NCBI RefSeq assembly: GCF_963666675.1
Contig: NZ_OY762929.1
Coordinates: 2,232,001-2,296,000 of the forward strand
Length of the DNA stretch: 64,000 nt
Direction of reading: 5' to 3'
Source of the DNA: an uncultured Desulfobacter sp.
GTDB lineage: Bacteria; Desulfobacterota; Desulfobacteria; Desulfobacterales; Desulfobacteraceae
Under the pieces are notes generated by a model that was not told the origin of the DNA, ran no database searches, and saw only the letters and a list, made by a program, of their open reading frames with translations. The translations under genes and the position numbers were made by a program. Positions 35,514-43,984 of this stretch are shown here, piece after piece (the first letter of the stretch is position 1; every line of letters starts with the position of its first letter).

Positions 35514-35797
35514 TATATGAAAGAGCTCAGTAAGTTACTGAGTTCTTTCAACCTTCGTTGTGGGCTGTCCTTCAGTGCTGATATGTCAGGTCAGCCCATG
35601 GCTGTTATATGAAAGGGATAGGTAACTTATTGAGTTCTTTCATTCTTCGTTGTGGGTCGAAGCCTGGGTCATGATAGACTTGGCTTGGCCCATGGCCGTT
35701 ATATGAAAGTTTCAATCAGTTGTTGAGTTGCTTTCATTTCTCGTTGTGGGCTTAAGCCTGGCAGTGGATATGTCAGGTCAGCCCATGGCTGTTATTA
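35514..35797 (+). repeat. Tandem array of three hairpin repeat units (A-B-C), copy 2
   Basis: Units A (35514-35610), B (35611-35704) and C (35705-35797) match the first array in order and orientation. A is nearly identical between arrays, as are the 3' halves of B and C. The 5' hairpins of B and C differ between arrays but keep pairing (TTCAA with TTGAG inside GAAAG/CTTTC in C). There is no inserted hairpin between A and B. The array separates aroA from aroK in an otherwise compact operon, and its last unit ends about 18 bp before the aroK start. Confidence 0.88.
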
Positions 35798-35814
35798 TAA
35801 ACAATGGAGATACC

Positions 35815-36333
35815 ATGGGACCCATTTTTCTTATCGGATACCGATGTACCGGTAAAACCAGCACAGGAACGTATCTTGCCGAACTTCTAAATAAAGATTT
35901 TCTGGATACGGATCTGGTGTTGGAGTCAACTTACGACACCACCATTGCGCAGATGGTGGAACAGCACGGCTGGTCTTATTTCAGGGCTAAGGAATCTGAA
36001 ACCCTCGTGACCCTGGATCTAAAAGGTGGCCCTGTCATCGCCACAGGTGGAGGGATTATCCTGGTAGAGGAAAACAGACAGTTTTTAAAAGAGAAGGGAA
36101 CGGTTATCTATCTTCATGCGTCAGCGTCCGTTTTGACGGACAGGATTCGCAAAGATGCGAACAATATCGAGCGAAGGCCGGATTTGACCCAGGACAGCCT
36201 TGCCCTTGAAACACAAAAGATGCTTGACATCAGAAATCCGTTGTACCAGGCGCTTGCCGGAATATCCATTGACACGGAAAAATACGATCCCAAAACGGCT
36301 GCATTGCATATTATCGCCGAACTAGGCCTTTAG
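35815..36333 (+). CDS. aroK: Shikimate kinase
   Basis: This 172-residue enzyme phosphorylates shikimate. The P-loop reads GYRCTGKTSTGTYLA (about residues 7-21), followed by the LDTDLVLE metal and substrate motif and, further on, VIATGGGIIL. The LID Arg is likely in NIERRPDL. The ATG at 35815 has ATGGAGA just upstream; an in-frame ATG at 35728 would begin inside the repeat array and add 29 residues unlike the family. It is placed at the end of the aro operon, after the repeat array. Confidence 0.94.
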   Translation: MGPIFLIGYRCTGKTSTGTYLAELLNKDFLDTDLVLESTYDTTIAQMVEQHGWSYFRAKESETLVTLDLKGGPVIATGGGIILVEENRQFLKEKGTVIYLHASASVLTDRIRKDANNIERRPDLTQDSLALETQKMLDIRNPLYQALAGISIDTEKYDPKTAALHIIAELGL

Positions 36334-36369
36334 CATACGAAACCATAAGTAAAAAAATGGAGGAATTTT

Positions 36370-36753
36370 ATGAATATAAATACCCATCAATCAATGGACA
36401 ATGAACTGTGTGGAAAACCGGTTATGGTGGAAAACGGGAAAAGCCGGGTGGAATTGACGACCACATCCCGCATGGCGGCCGATGACTCTGGTCTGGTGCA
36501 TGGCGGATTTATTTTCGGACTTGCAGACTATGCGGCCATGCTTGCGGTCAATCACCCCAATGTTGTGCTTGGCGGGGCGGATGTTAAGTTTCTCAAGCCG
36601 GTTAAAGCAGGCGAATCTGTCGATGCCCAGGCCGAAGTCACATCCGGATCCGGTAAAAAACAGATGGTGAGCGTTACGGTTCAACGCGGGGATGAGGTGG
36701 TTTTTAAAGGGGAGTTTGCCTGTTTTGTTCTGGAAAAACATGTTCTTGGATAA
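36370..36753 (+). CDS. Hotdog-fold thioesterase (PaaI-like)
   Basis: A 127-residue hotdog-fold protein. DDSGLVHGGFIFGLADYAAMLAV (about residues 38-60) is the typical helix and active-site turn, with VHGG at the start, and GGADVKFLKPVKAGESVDAQAEV is the usual strand pair. Such proteins hydrolyse acyl-CoA thioesters; the substrate is unknown. GGAGG precedes the ATG. A strong hairpin follows directly. Confidence 0.85.
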   Translation: MNINTHQSMDNELCGKPVMVENGKSRVELTTTSRMAADDSGLVHGGFIFGLADYAAMLAVNHPNVVLGGADVKFLKPVKAGESVDAQAEVTSGSGKKQMVSVTVQRGDEVVFKGEFACFVLEKHVLG

Positions 36754-36800
36754 AAAAACCCCCAAGCACCATGTTTTAATTGTCCCCATGGTGCTTGGGA
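36752..36800. terminator. Bidirectional terminator between convergent genes
   Basis: CCCAAGCACCATG (36761-36773) and CATGGTGCTTGGG (36787-36799) form a perfect 13-bp stem with a 13-nt loop. On the minus strand the stem is followed by seven Ts, so it is strongest for the small unknown gene at 36828; for the thioesterase the tail is ATTTTG. Both genes end within 30 bp of it. Confidence 0.85.
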
Positions 36801-36827
36801 TTTTGTGAACGGTCTTAAACGCCTTAT

Positions 36828-37154
36828 TTATACACCTTGGGGCGTTTTGATCATATCGTTTTCCATCATATCGGCGATCCCCAAGGCGGAATTCAGGGCA
36901 TCGTTGATCATGAAAAGCTGAATCTTTAATGTTTTTAACGATGCCGGGGTGGCCGCGATTTTTTCTTCCGACGCAAGAAGTGACGAAAACATGTCCGCTT
37001 TTTGGGCGAACCCGGACAACCGGTCACTGAATTGAACAATCTGCTTTGCCCATTTGTCCCTTTCTTCCCTTGTCAGTTCAATGTCTGCATTGTCCGTGCC
37101 GTTAATCAGGTGGTCAATCTGATACTCTTTGGGATTGGCGATGATTTCGTACAT
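36828..37154 (-). CDS. Small conserved-looking hypothetical protein
   Basis: A 108-residue cytoplasmic protein I do not recognise. It is helical, with Lys, Glu, Asp and Leu in heptad-like spacing (about residues 28-95), no signal peptide, membrane segment or cysteine. The gene looks real: AAAAGGAG sits well before the ATG and a strong terminator follows the stop. It stands alone between convergent and same-strand neighbours, so context gives no function. Confidence 0.7.
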   Translation of the reverse strand: MYEIIANPKEYQIDHLINGTDNADIELTREERDKWAKQIVQFSDRLSGFAQKADMFSSLLASEEKIAATPASLKTLKIQLFMINDALNSALGIADMMENDMIKTPQGV

Positions 37155-37434
37155 TGTTTGTGCTCCTTTTCATTAAAAATCCAATTTATGACGGTCTAAA
37201 TAGTTTGCCCTTTTGGTGCGTCGCGCCGCTACCATAACGCATTGCGCGAAAGCCTTTTTAAGACGCCATCAAATTTTTGTGAAGGATAAGCGGGAAGCAG
37301 GTGTTAGTCAAGCTTAGAACGTTGAGAACATTGGATATTCAGGTTGATGTTACCGGGGATATCCCTAACAAGCTCCTAATATTGGTCTTTCAACGGCGTT
37401 TATTTATTTTTGTATATTTGAATGAAAATTCATT
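37155..37434. other. Intergenic stretch between tolC and the small gene, no gene seen
   Basis: This gap holds the upstream region of the small gene. An inverted repeat with TCGCGC/GCGCGA arms lies near 37225-37255, but with no T-run or second copy it has no clear role. No further gene is supported. Confidence 0.35.
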
Positions 37435-38739
37435 TTATTCTTTTGTTAAAAGATAATCCAGGATTTTCCCCTGGGTGTAAATGATTTTTAATATGGACAG
37501 ATAAAAGGAGGAGCGGGCATTGGCGGTTCGCCGCTGGGCATCCACAAGCAAGGTATTGGCGTCCATGATATCAATACTGTCGGCCATGCCGTATTTGAAC
37601 TGCATCTGGACGGCATTGAAATTCTCCTCGGCGGATTTGACTTCATCGGCAAGGTTGACCAGGGTGGATTTCGTGGTGTTGAATTCCAGAAAAGACTGCT
37701 TCGATTCAAGGAGCACCGCCTTTTTTTCATTGGCCAGGGACTGTTCCGCCTGGCGCAGTTTTGCCTCCGCCTGGTGGACCTGGGCCCTGCGCAAGCCGCC
37801 GTCATACAGGGTAAATACCAGCTGTGCCTGGACATATGCCTCTTCGGTATCATATCCGTCCTGGGTACCCCGTGCCGTATCATAGGAGATATCTTTTTCC
37901 CGGTAGCCGCCTTCCAATTCAATGCGGGGCCAGTAATCTCCTTTTTCATAGGCAATGGTCCGCCGGGCAATCTCAACGTCTTTTGCGGCCTCCTTGATTT
38001 CATAGCGCTCTTTAAGGGCCTGGGTCTTTATATCTTCAAAGGTGATGGAAAAATTGTCTACCGCTTTGATGCCCTCGGACGAAATGGAGAACGTATCTTC
38101 AATGCCGGTGAGTCTGACGATGCTTGCCTTGGCGGTCTGAACATTATTGTCCGCCACAATTTGATTGGTTTTCGCCTTTGATAATTCCGCCTGGGCCCGG
38201 TACAGGGCTGTCTTTGTCACACTGCCCACCGAGAGCTTTTCCTTTACCGAATCTCTGTATGTGTTCAGCCGTTCAACTTCGGCATCCGCTACGGTCACCA
38301 GTCGTTTTAAATTCAGTGCCTGGATATAGGCCTGGGCCACCTGGAAAATATAATCGCTTCGAATGGCCTGTTCAGAAAATTTTGTTTTTTCAATGTTTTT
38401 TTTACTGACATCATAGGCAATCAGTTCCTTGCCGTTCAGGGTAAAGGACTGGGTGAGTTTTCCGCCCAATGTATTGACATCCGGCGTGTAAAAATCGTCA
38501 TTTTTATAATTCAGGTAACTGCCGTATAAACTTGCTGTGGGTATAAGTACGGATTGGGCCCGTTTTTTGTCCAGCTCTGCAATGAAAGTCTGTTCTCTGG
38601 CAATCTGGATGGTTTCTGCATTGTCATTGGCCACTTTGCACAATTGTTTAAGGGTGTATGACGGTTCGCAAAGCCCTTGGGCAGTAAATCCAAAAACCAG
38701 AAACACCAACGTCTGAATATAAATTGGAAGCTTTTTCAT
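37435..38739 (-). CDS. TolC family outer-membrane efflux protein
   Basis: The product has 434 residues. A signal peptide (KKLPIYIQTLVFLVFGFTAQGLC, cut near residue 24) is followed by two repeats of long helices with the TolC family pattern (LKQLCKVANDNAETIQIAREQ; LKERYEIKEAAKDVEIARR) and barrel-forming segments (WPRIELEGGY, VQAQLVFTLYDGG). Proteins of this family form the outer channel of tripartite exporters. No membrane fusion protein or inner pump is adjacent. It follows the acyl-CoA ligase gene by 44 bp. Confidence 0.92.
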   Translation of the reverse strand: MKKLPIYIQTLVFLVFGFTAQGLCEPSYTLKQLCKVANDNAETIQIAREQTFIAELDKKRAQSVLIPTASLYGSYLNYKNDDFYTPDVNTLGGKLTQSFTLNGKELIAYDVSKKNIEKTKFSEQAIRSDYIFQVAQAYIQALNLKRLVTVADAEVERLNTYRDSVKEKLSVGSVTKTALYRAQAELSKAKTNQIVADNNVQTAKASIVRLTGIEDTFSISSEGIKAVDNFSITFEDIKTQALKERYEIKEAAKDVEIARRTIAYEKGDYWPRIELEGGYREKDISYDTARGTQDGYDTEEAYVQAQLVFTLYDGGLRRAQVHQAEAKLRQAEQSLANEKKAVLLESKQSFLEFNTTKSTLVNLADEVKSAEENFNAVQMQFKYGMADSIDIMDANTLLVDAQRRTANARSSFYLSILKIIYTQGKILDYLLTKE

Positions 38740-38783
38740 TTTTAACCTTTTTTACGTCAAAAATAATTTTTAGGCAGTTTAAA

Positions 38784-40496
38784 TTAAAAATTCACTGAAA
38801 ACGGTGATTGTTTGTTGTACTCTTGAATCCTCAATTCTTTTTTTAAAATCTTCCCTACATTGGATTTGGGCAGCTCATTTCTGAACGCCACAGCCACAGG
38901 CAGTTTATACCTGGCAAGCTTGGTTGCACAATAGTCAATGACCTCCTGTTCCGTCATGGTCTCTTCAGCTTTGAGAACAACAAAGGCTTTAACGGCTTCA
39001 CCGCGTTTGGGATGGGGGATGCCTACGGCACAGGCTTCAATGATTTTGGGGTGTTCACACAGCACCTCGTCAATGTCCCGGGGATAGACATTGAAACCAC
39101 TGGAGATGATAATATCTTTGATGCAGTCAACAATATAAAAATAGCCGTTTTCATCCATTTGGGCGATGTCCCCCGATCGCAGAAATCCGTCTTTGGTGAT
39201 GGTTTTGGCTGTGGCATCCGGCTGGTTCAGATAGCCTTTCATCACCTGGGGGCCTTTAATGAGAAGCTCGCCGGATTCTCCTATGGGCACCTGCCTGGTA
39301 TGGTCTTCAAGGTCCACAATTTTACAGATCGTATCCGGGAGGGGAAGGCCAATACTGCCCACAATCCGTTTTCCCTGGAAAGGGTTCATATGGGTGACCG
39401 GGGTGCATTCGGTCTGCCCATAACCCTCCACGATAATAGAGTCTGTTTTTTTCTGAAAATTGTTGATGATCTCCAGGGGAAGGTGAGCGGAACCTGAGAA
39501 ACTGGCCCGTATTGAGCTGAGATCCGTTTTTTCAATATCCGGGTGCTCCAATATCCCGATGTACATGGTAGGCACCATGGGTGCAAAGGATACTTTGAAT
39601 TTGGAGATGGCTTCCAGAAGTTGCTTGGTTTGGGGTCTGGGTAACAGGACATTGCGCCACCCCTTTTTGATGGCATAGTTCATGGAAGTGGACATGCCGA
39701 ATACATGGAAAAAGGGTAGAGCACCAAGCATGGTTTCCCGCCCTTCCTCAAATTCGGGAAACCAGGCGTCAAGTTGCTGAACCTGGCAGGAGATATTTTT
39801 GTGGGTGAGCATGACCCCCTTGGAGGCCCCTGTGGTGCCGCCGGTATATTGATACATGGCCACATCGTCCATGGTCACATCCGCCTGGCTTGTGTCCGGA
39901 GAGGATTCGGCAATCAAGTCCTGGAAATTATAAAGACCGGGGGTTGGTGGAATATCCTTGGTCAGTCCTTTTTTGGGGGCGGCCAGGGGAAAAAGCAGGC
40001 GTTTGAACAAGGGCATATAATTACCGATTGACGCGTAAATAATGGTCGTAATATCGGTTTTTCCCTGCATCTTTACCATACGGTCTACAAAAATATCCTG
40101 GGTGATCAAAAGAGTGGCACCCGAATCCCTGAACTGGCGTTCAAGTTCCCTGTCTGCGTATAAGGGATTATTCAATACAACAATGCCGCCGATTTTTAAT
40201 GCGGCATAATAAGCGGCCACGCAGGGGATGATATTGGGCAGCAAAATAGCCACACGGTCCCCTTTTTTAAAGCCCAATTCCCTGAGGGCTCCGGCAAACC
40301 TGCAAACAGTCTCATTGAGATGCGCGTAGGTCATGGCATATCCCTGGAAGATCAACGCCGGGTTGTCTGGAAAATTTATTGCAGATTGCTCAAGATACTG
40401 GGGAATCAGAATATCCTGATACTCAATGTGCCGGGGGACACCTTGGGCATAGGATTCGGTCCAGATTTTTTTTGCGTAAGCGCTTGCGTCAGACAA
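38784..40496 (-). CDS. fadD: Long-chain fatty acid--CoA ligase (AMP-forming)
   Basis: This 570-residue member of the adenylate-forming superfamily makes acyl-CoA from fatty acid, ATP and CoA. The phosphate-binding loop is YTGGTTGASKGVMLTHKN (about residues 214-231), the motif VEGYGQTECTP follows (about 356-366), then SGDIAQMDENGYFYIVDCIKDIIISSGFNVYPRDIDEVL and the catalytic Lys in LPKSNVGKILKKEL near the C-terminus. Length and motifs fit FadD; the chain-length range cannot be read. It has its own promoter. Confidence 0.92.
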   Translation of the reverse strand: MSDASAYAKKIWTESYAQGVPRHIEYQDILIPQYLEQSAINFPDNPALIFQGYAMTYAHLNETVCRFAGALRELGFKKGDRVAILLPNIIPCVAAYYAALKIGGIVVLNNPLYADRELERQFRDSGATLLITQDIFVDRMVKMQGKTDITTIIYASIGNYMPLFKRLLFPLAAPKKGLTKDIPPTPGLYNFQDLIAESSPDTSQADVTMDDVAMYQYTGGTTGASKGVMLTHKNISCQVQQLDAWFPEFEEGRETMLGALPFFHVFGMSTSMNYAIKKGWRNVLLPRPQTKQLLEAISKFKVSFAPMVPTMYIGILEHPDIEKTDLSSIRASFSGSAHLPLEIINNFQKKTDSIIVEGYGQTECTPVTHMNPFQGKRIVGSIGLPLPDTICKIVDLEDHTRQVPIGESGELLIKGPQVMKGYLNQPDATAKTITKDGFLRSGDIAQMDENGYFYIVDCIKDIIISSGFNVYPRDIDEVLCEHPKIIEACAVGIPHPKRGEAVKAFVVLKAEETMTEQEVIDYCATKLARYKLPVAVAFRNELPKSNVGKILKKELRIQEYNKQSPFSVNF

Positions 40497-40577
40497 GGCT
40501 TTCTCCTCTTGGATTTAAGAAAAATTGAAGATCTACAAGGAAAATAAAAAGCATGGATAGTATAGTAAGTACTAAAA

Positions 40578-40605
40578 ATAATAAAGAAATGAATTGTCCT
40601 GTCAA
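40578..40605 (-). promoter_or_regulatory. Sigma70-type promoter of the acyl-CoA ligase gene
   Basis: On the minus strand, TTGACA (40605-40600), a 16-bp spacer and TATTAT (40583-40578). Transcription would begin near 40571, about 75 bp before the ATG. No FadR- or PsrA-like operator was recognised. Confidence 0.65.
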
Positions 40606-40650
40606 GGAAAAAGTAGGAGAATATCAAAATATGTTAAAATTTGTAAACAA

Positions 40651-40677
40651 TGGACTTCAACCTTGCATTGAAGTCCA
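40651..40677. terminator. Hairpin downstream of the SH3-domain gene, likely terminator
   Basis: TGGACTTCAA (40651-40660) and TTGAAGTCCA (40668-40677) form a perfect 10-bp stem with a 7-nt loop, about 28 bp past the SH3-domain gene stop. The tail on the minus strand is T-rich but broken by A and C, so termination may be partial. Confidence 0.5.
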
Positions 40678-40704
40678 CTATGGTTTTGATTGGAAGGTCT
40701 CCAC

Positions 40705-41367
40705 TTAGTCCAGCAACGAGCTTGATCCACCCTGCCGGGAAGAGATGCTCAGACCAATGAGCCAGCCAAGAAGAAGCACGCCTACACCGGCCAGAAACCA
40801 TTTAATCATCCCCGTCTTATACAAAAATTCGTCTTTTCCTTTTTGTTGGTCAAGCGTGGCGGATAAGGATCCGTTTTGGGCTTTAAGATGTTTATTTTCT
40901 TTTAAAACATCGGTTATATTGGTCGAGGCTGTTTTGAGCGTTGTGTATCTTGATTTTAAGGTCTCTACGGTCTGGATCAGGGACTGATTCTCTTTTTTCA
41001 GTTGTTCCATGAGAACCTGGTCCGACTTTTCGGACAATACCTTTATTTTCTCTTCAAGGGCGGCATTCTCTTTTTTTAATCGATCTATGATGATTGATTT
41101 TGGGGGGTCTGTTACAATATAGCTCTTGTCCACCCATCCTTGTTCTCCGGATGACAGCGCCACCTTAAGGTAACCGTTTTTTTCTTCAATGACGGTTAGC
41201 GGCGTATCACTTTTTAAGGCGGAGAGCACAGGGTAGTTGGGGCCCGGTCCCTCCCTGAATGTGAGAATGAGCATATCAGAGACATAAGCGGTCTGGGCAT
41301 GACATAACGCTGTGGTCCCGACAATAATTAGAACAACCGCGCAAATTCGCGAAAACAGTTTTATCAT
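40705..41367 (-). CDS. SH3-domain membrane protein, YgiM/TIGR04211-type
   Basis: This 220-residue protein is exported but anchored. A signal peptide (about 1-25) is followed by an SH3b-like domain (about 26-88: YVSDMLILTFREGPGPNYPVLSALKSDTPL, then GEQGWVDKSYIV), a long coiled coil (about 95-185, rich in Lys, Glu, Leu and Gln) and one C-terminal membrane segment (IKWFLAGVGVLLLGWLIGLSI) with a short tail. The order SH3b, coiled coil, single membrane anchor is that of YgiM-like proteins, whose role is not known. An AAGGAGG precedes the ATG. Confidence 0.88.
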   Translation of the reverse strand: MIKLFSRICAVVLIIVGTTALCHAQTAYVSDMLILTFREGPGPNYPVLSALKSDTPLTVIEEKNGYLKVALSSGEQGWVDKSYIVTDPPKSIIIDRLKKENAALEEKIKVLSEKSDQVLMEQLKKENQSLIQTVETLKSRYTTLKTASTNITDVLKENKHLKAQNGSLSATLDQQKGKDEFLYKTGMIKWFLAGVGVLLLGWLIGLSISSRQGGSSSLLD

Positions 41368-41527
41368 TATTTGTTGCCTCCTTAGCAGTTTTTACTTAAT
41401 TATCAGTCCTTCCCGGTTTTTACAACACCCGGCATGTAAAAAAAACTTGCCAAACCGCATGGAACATGGGATCAATGACTATCCCCTTTTCATTAATTAC
41501 AGTCTGTTGAATTAAAATGGCCGGCGT

Positions 41528-42970
41528 ATGAACCAGAACTCTTCCAAGAAATTGTGTATTGCAAATATCCTGAATGGGGTGTCCGACGGGTTGCGCATGT
41601 ATTCCAATCCCAGCCGCGTTGCCCTGCTGTTTGCTCCGGGCCCGGATGATCCGGTTCAGGTGTTTGATCCCCAGGACCTTTTGTTTGGGCATGAAACCGT
41701 ACTCAGCGAGGTCTTTCTTGTGAATGTGGAACGCTGGCGCCAGGAGGTTGCCGAACAGATTGAACGTCAGCCCAAAGGCCTTTTGATCCCCTTGGAGACG
41801 TTAGGCTTGTCAGGACTTATTGCCTTTGCCGGCGCGAGCAGTGAATTCTTTTACCAGGTCTGGTTTACAGAGCACCACCCCGATATGTGCTCCATCAAGC
41901 CCACCGAGAAGTGGCTGGAACAGGCTGCGTCCCTGCTGATACACGACTATACATCGGGCAGTCCCCCCATCAATTGTTCGGATTATGTGCTTAAAAATTA
42001 TTCACTCCAGGCCATCGCCGACTATATGGTGGACGAGCGCAACAGCCACTTGGGGTATGATACCAAAATTCAGATCCCCACGATCCTGAACTACATTCTT
42101 TCCATTTCCAAAACCCGGGAAGAGGGGGCCTGGGCAAGGGGAGGGCTTTTTTTTACGGACCCGGTCAACATAGAGGCCATTGATTTTCTGACCATGTTCC
42201 GGCGCAATGAAAGGCCGGTGATTTCAAATATCAAACACATCAGAAAACTGCTTGTCAGTGTGGAGCGGTCAAACCGTAAACTTGTGTCCGACGGTGATTA
42301 TGTGGTGGGAATCACATTGGCCCGTGCGCCTGAATATGCTATTATCGCCGATTTCAGGGGAGATCACGGCTTTTTGAGTCTTGGGACCCAGAAACTTGCC
42401 TCGTTTTGTGACGGTAATTTTTATTCCACCACCCGGGAAAATAAGCTGGTGGAGCTGGAAGAGTTGCTCTTGGATTCATCCCTTGATATTGAAACGGCAG
42501 GTTCTTTATTCAGTGTGGTGTCCGGGTTGATACACAAGGCCGGGCATTCACATTACGGCAGCACCTTGGTCATTGATATGAACGAAACGCCTCTGGTTCT
42601 GTCCGGGCATGTTCTGGACCCCCCGTTATGTCTTATGGATTCCGACAATTATGAACTGGCCTCGGCGTTCATGCGCATTGACGGTGCCGTTCAAATCACA
42701 CCGGATGCCAAAATCCGGGGGTTCGGATGTCTTCTGGACGGACAGTCCGTTACCTGGGAAAATATGGCCCGAGGAGCAAGATACAACTCTGCGTTGAGAT
42801 TTTCGGCCACAACATCAAAAGTGATTGTGGTTGTGGTTTCTGCTGACAGACCGATTTCAATCATATATAACGGTATAGAACTGAACGGCATATCAAGGTG
42901 GAAACCCATTTATCAGTACATGCCGCACATATTAACCCTTGAACAGCATTTGCACGGTGTGCAGATATGA
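41528..42970 (+). CDS. DisA_N/DAC-domain protein, probable diadenylate cyclase of atypical type
   Basis: A 480-residue protein. The C-terminal third resembles the DAC domain that makes cyclic di-AMP: RIDGAV near residue 385 matches the DGA motif, GARYNSALRFS near 416 aligns with the GTRHRAA motif, and VIVVVVSADRPISI is the following strand. The canonical RHR is RYN here, so activity is doubtful or altered. The N-terminal region (about 1-300) has no motif I recognise beyond a likely sensor domain. It lies 9 bp before nagZ, so a link to cell-wall recycling is possible. No c-di-AMP phosphodiesterase or receptor is adjacent. Confidence 0.75.
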   Translation: MNQNSSKKLCIANILNGVSDGLRMYSNPSRVALLFAPGPDDPVQVFDPQDLLFGHETVLSEVFLVNVERWRQEVAEQIERQPKGLLIPLETLGLSGLIAFAGASSEFFYQVWFTEHHPDMCSIKPTEKWLEQAASLLIHDYTSGSPPINCSDYVLKNYSLQAIADYMVDERNSHLGYDTKIQIPTILNYILSISKTREEGAWARGGLFFTDPVNIEAIDFLTMFRRNERPVISNIKHIRKLLVSVERSNRKLVSDGDYVVGITLARAPEYAIIADFRGDHGFLSLGTQKLASFCDGNFYSTTRENKLVELEELLLDSSLDIETAGSLFSVVSGLIHKAGHSHYGSTLVIDMNETPLVLSGHVLDPPLCLMDSDNYELASAFMRIDGAVQITPDAKIRGFGCLLDGQSVTWENMARGARYNSALRFSATTSKVIVVVVSADRPISIIYNGIELNGISRWKPIYQYMPHILTLEQHLHGVQI

Positions 42971-42979
42971 TCACTTTTT

Positions 42980-43975
42980 ATGACTTCATTTAATTTTCAA
43001 TCCATCCCTGATCTGGCCGGACAGCGGTTGATGCTCGGATTTGACGGCCAAACCCTCAATGCTGAATTGAAACATTTGATCAATGAATACCGGGCAGGGG
43101 GGATCATCCTGTTCAGGTCCAATATTGAATCGCCCGACCAATTGCGTCGTCTGTGCACGGATGCCCGGAACTATGCCCTGGATCAAGGTTTGCCGGATCT
43201 CTTTGTTGCCGTGGACCAGGAGGGGGGCCAGGTGGCCAGACTGCGTCAACCTTTCACCGAGTTTCCCGGTAATCCCCATATGAAATCCATTGAAGACGCC
43301 CGGGAATTTGCCCGGATTACCGCATCTGAGCTGTCTGACATGGGAATCAATATGAATATGGCGCCGGTGATGGATGTGGCGCCGCCGGATGTGGATTCCA
43401 TTATGAAAGACCGGGCGTTTAAAGGGGATGCCAACCGTGTGGCTGAACTGGGCGCTGCTGTGATCCAGGGACTTCAAAAGGGCGGGATCATGGCTGTGGC
43501 CAAACATTTTCCCGGTATCGGCAGAACCGTAAAAGATTCCCATTTTTTTCTGCCTGAGCTGGATGCGCCCTTGTCCGATTTGGAACAAGCGGACCTGATC
43601 CCTTTTGAGGCGGCAAAGAACGTTCAGGTCTCAGGAATCATGCTGTCCCATATTTTGTACCCGCAAATAGACCCGGAGTGGCAGGCCAGTCTGTCCAAGA
43701 CCATTGCATACGATCTTTTGCGACGGGATTTGGGATATCAGGGGCTTGTCATGACCGATGATCTTGACATGAAGGCCATCCGTCATGATATGGACACCTG
43801 TATTCACAGGATCATGACAGCACAAATCGACATGGCGCTGGTGTGTCATGCAGGCCCCAATATTGCCGAAGCCGGTAACGCGGTGGTAAAAAATCTTGGA
43901 ACGGACGAACTATTGTTTGAATCGGGCCAGGCATGTGTGAAACGGATTTTAGCGGCAAAGAAAGCGTTTCTTTAA
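42980..43975 (+). CDS. nagZ: Beta-N-acetylhexosaminidase (glycoside hydrolase family 3)
   Basis: This 331-residue enzyme removes N-acetylglucosamine from anhydromuropeptides in peptidoglycan recycling. GGIILFRSNI and VAVDQEGGQVARL are family signatures, KHFPGIGRTVKDSHF carries the catalytic His-Asp pair, and VMTDDLDMKAI contains the nucleophile Asp. Length is typical for single-domain NagZ and there is no signal peptide, so it is cytoplasmic. It converges with tsaD 9 bp away. Confidence 0.95.
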   Translation: MTSFNFQSIPDLAGQRLMLGFDGQTLNAELKHLINEYRAGGIILFRSNIESPDQLRRLCTDARNYALDQGLPDLFVAVDQEGGQVARLRQPFTEFPGNPHMKSIEDAREFARITASELSDMGINMNMAPVMDVAPPDVDSIMKDRAFKGDANRVAELGAAVIQGLQKGGIMAVAKHFPGIGRTVKDSHFFLPELDAPLSDLEQADLIPFEAAKNVQVSGIMLSHILYPQIDPEWQASLSKTIAYDLLRRDLGYQGLVMTDDLDMKAIRHDMDTCIHRIMTAQIDMALVCHAGPNIAEAGNAVVKNLGTDELLFESGQACVKRILAAKKAFL

Positions 43976-43984
43976 AATTAAATT

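Noticed and set aside
35728..35814. Longer aroK start inside the repeat array
   Set aside because: It would add 29 residues encoded by repeat unit C. The ATG at 35815 has a proper ribosome site and the family N-terminus.
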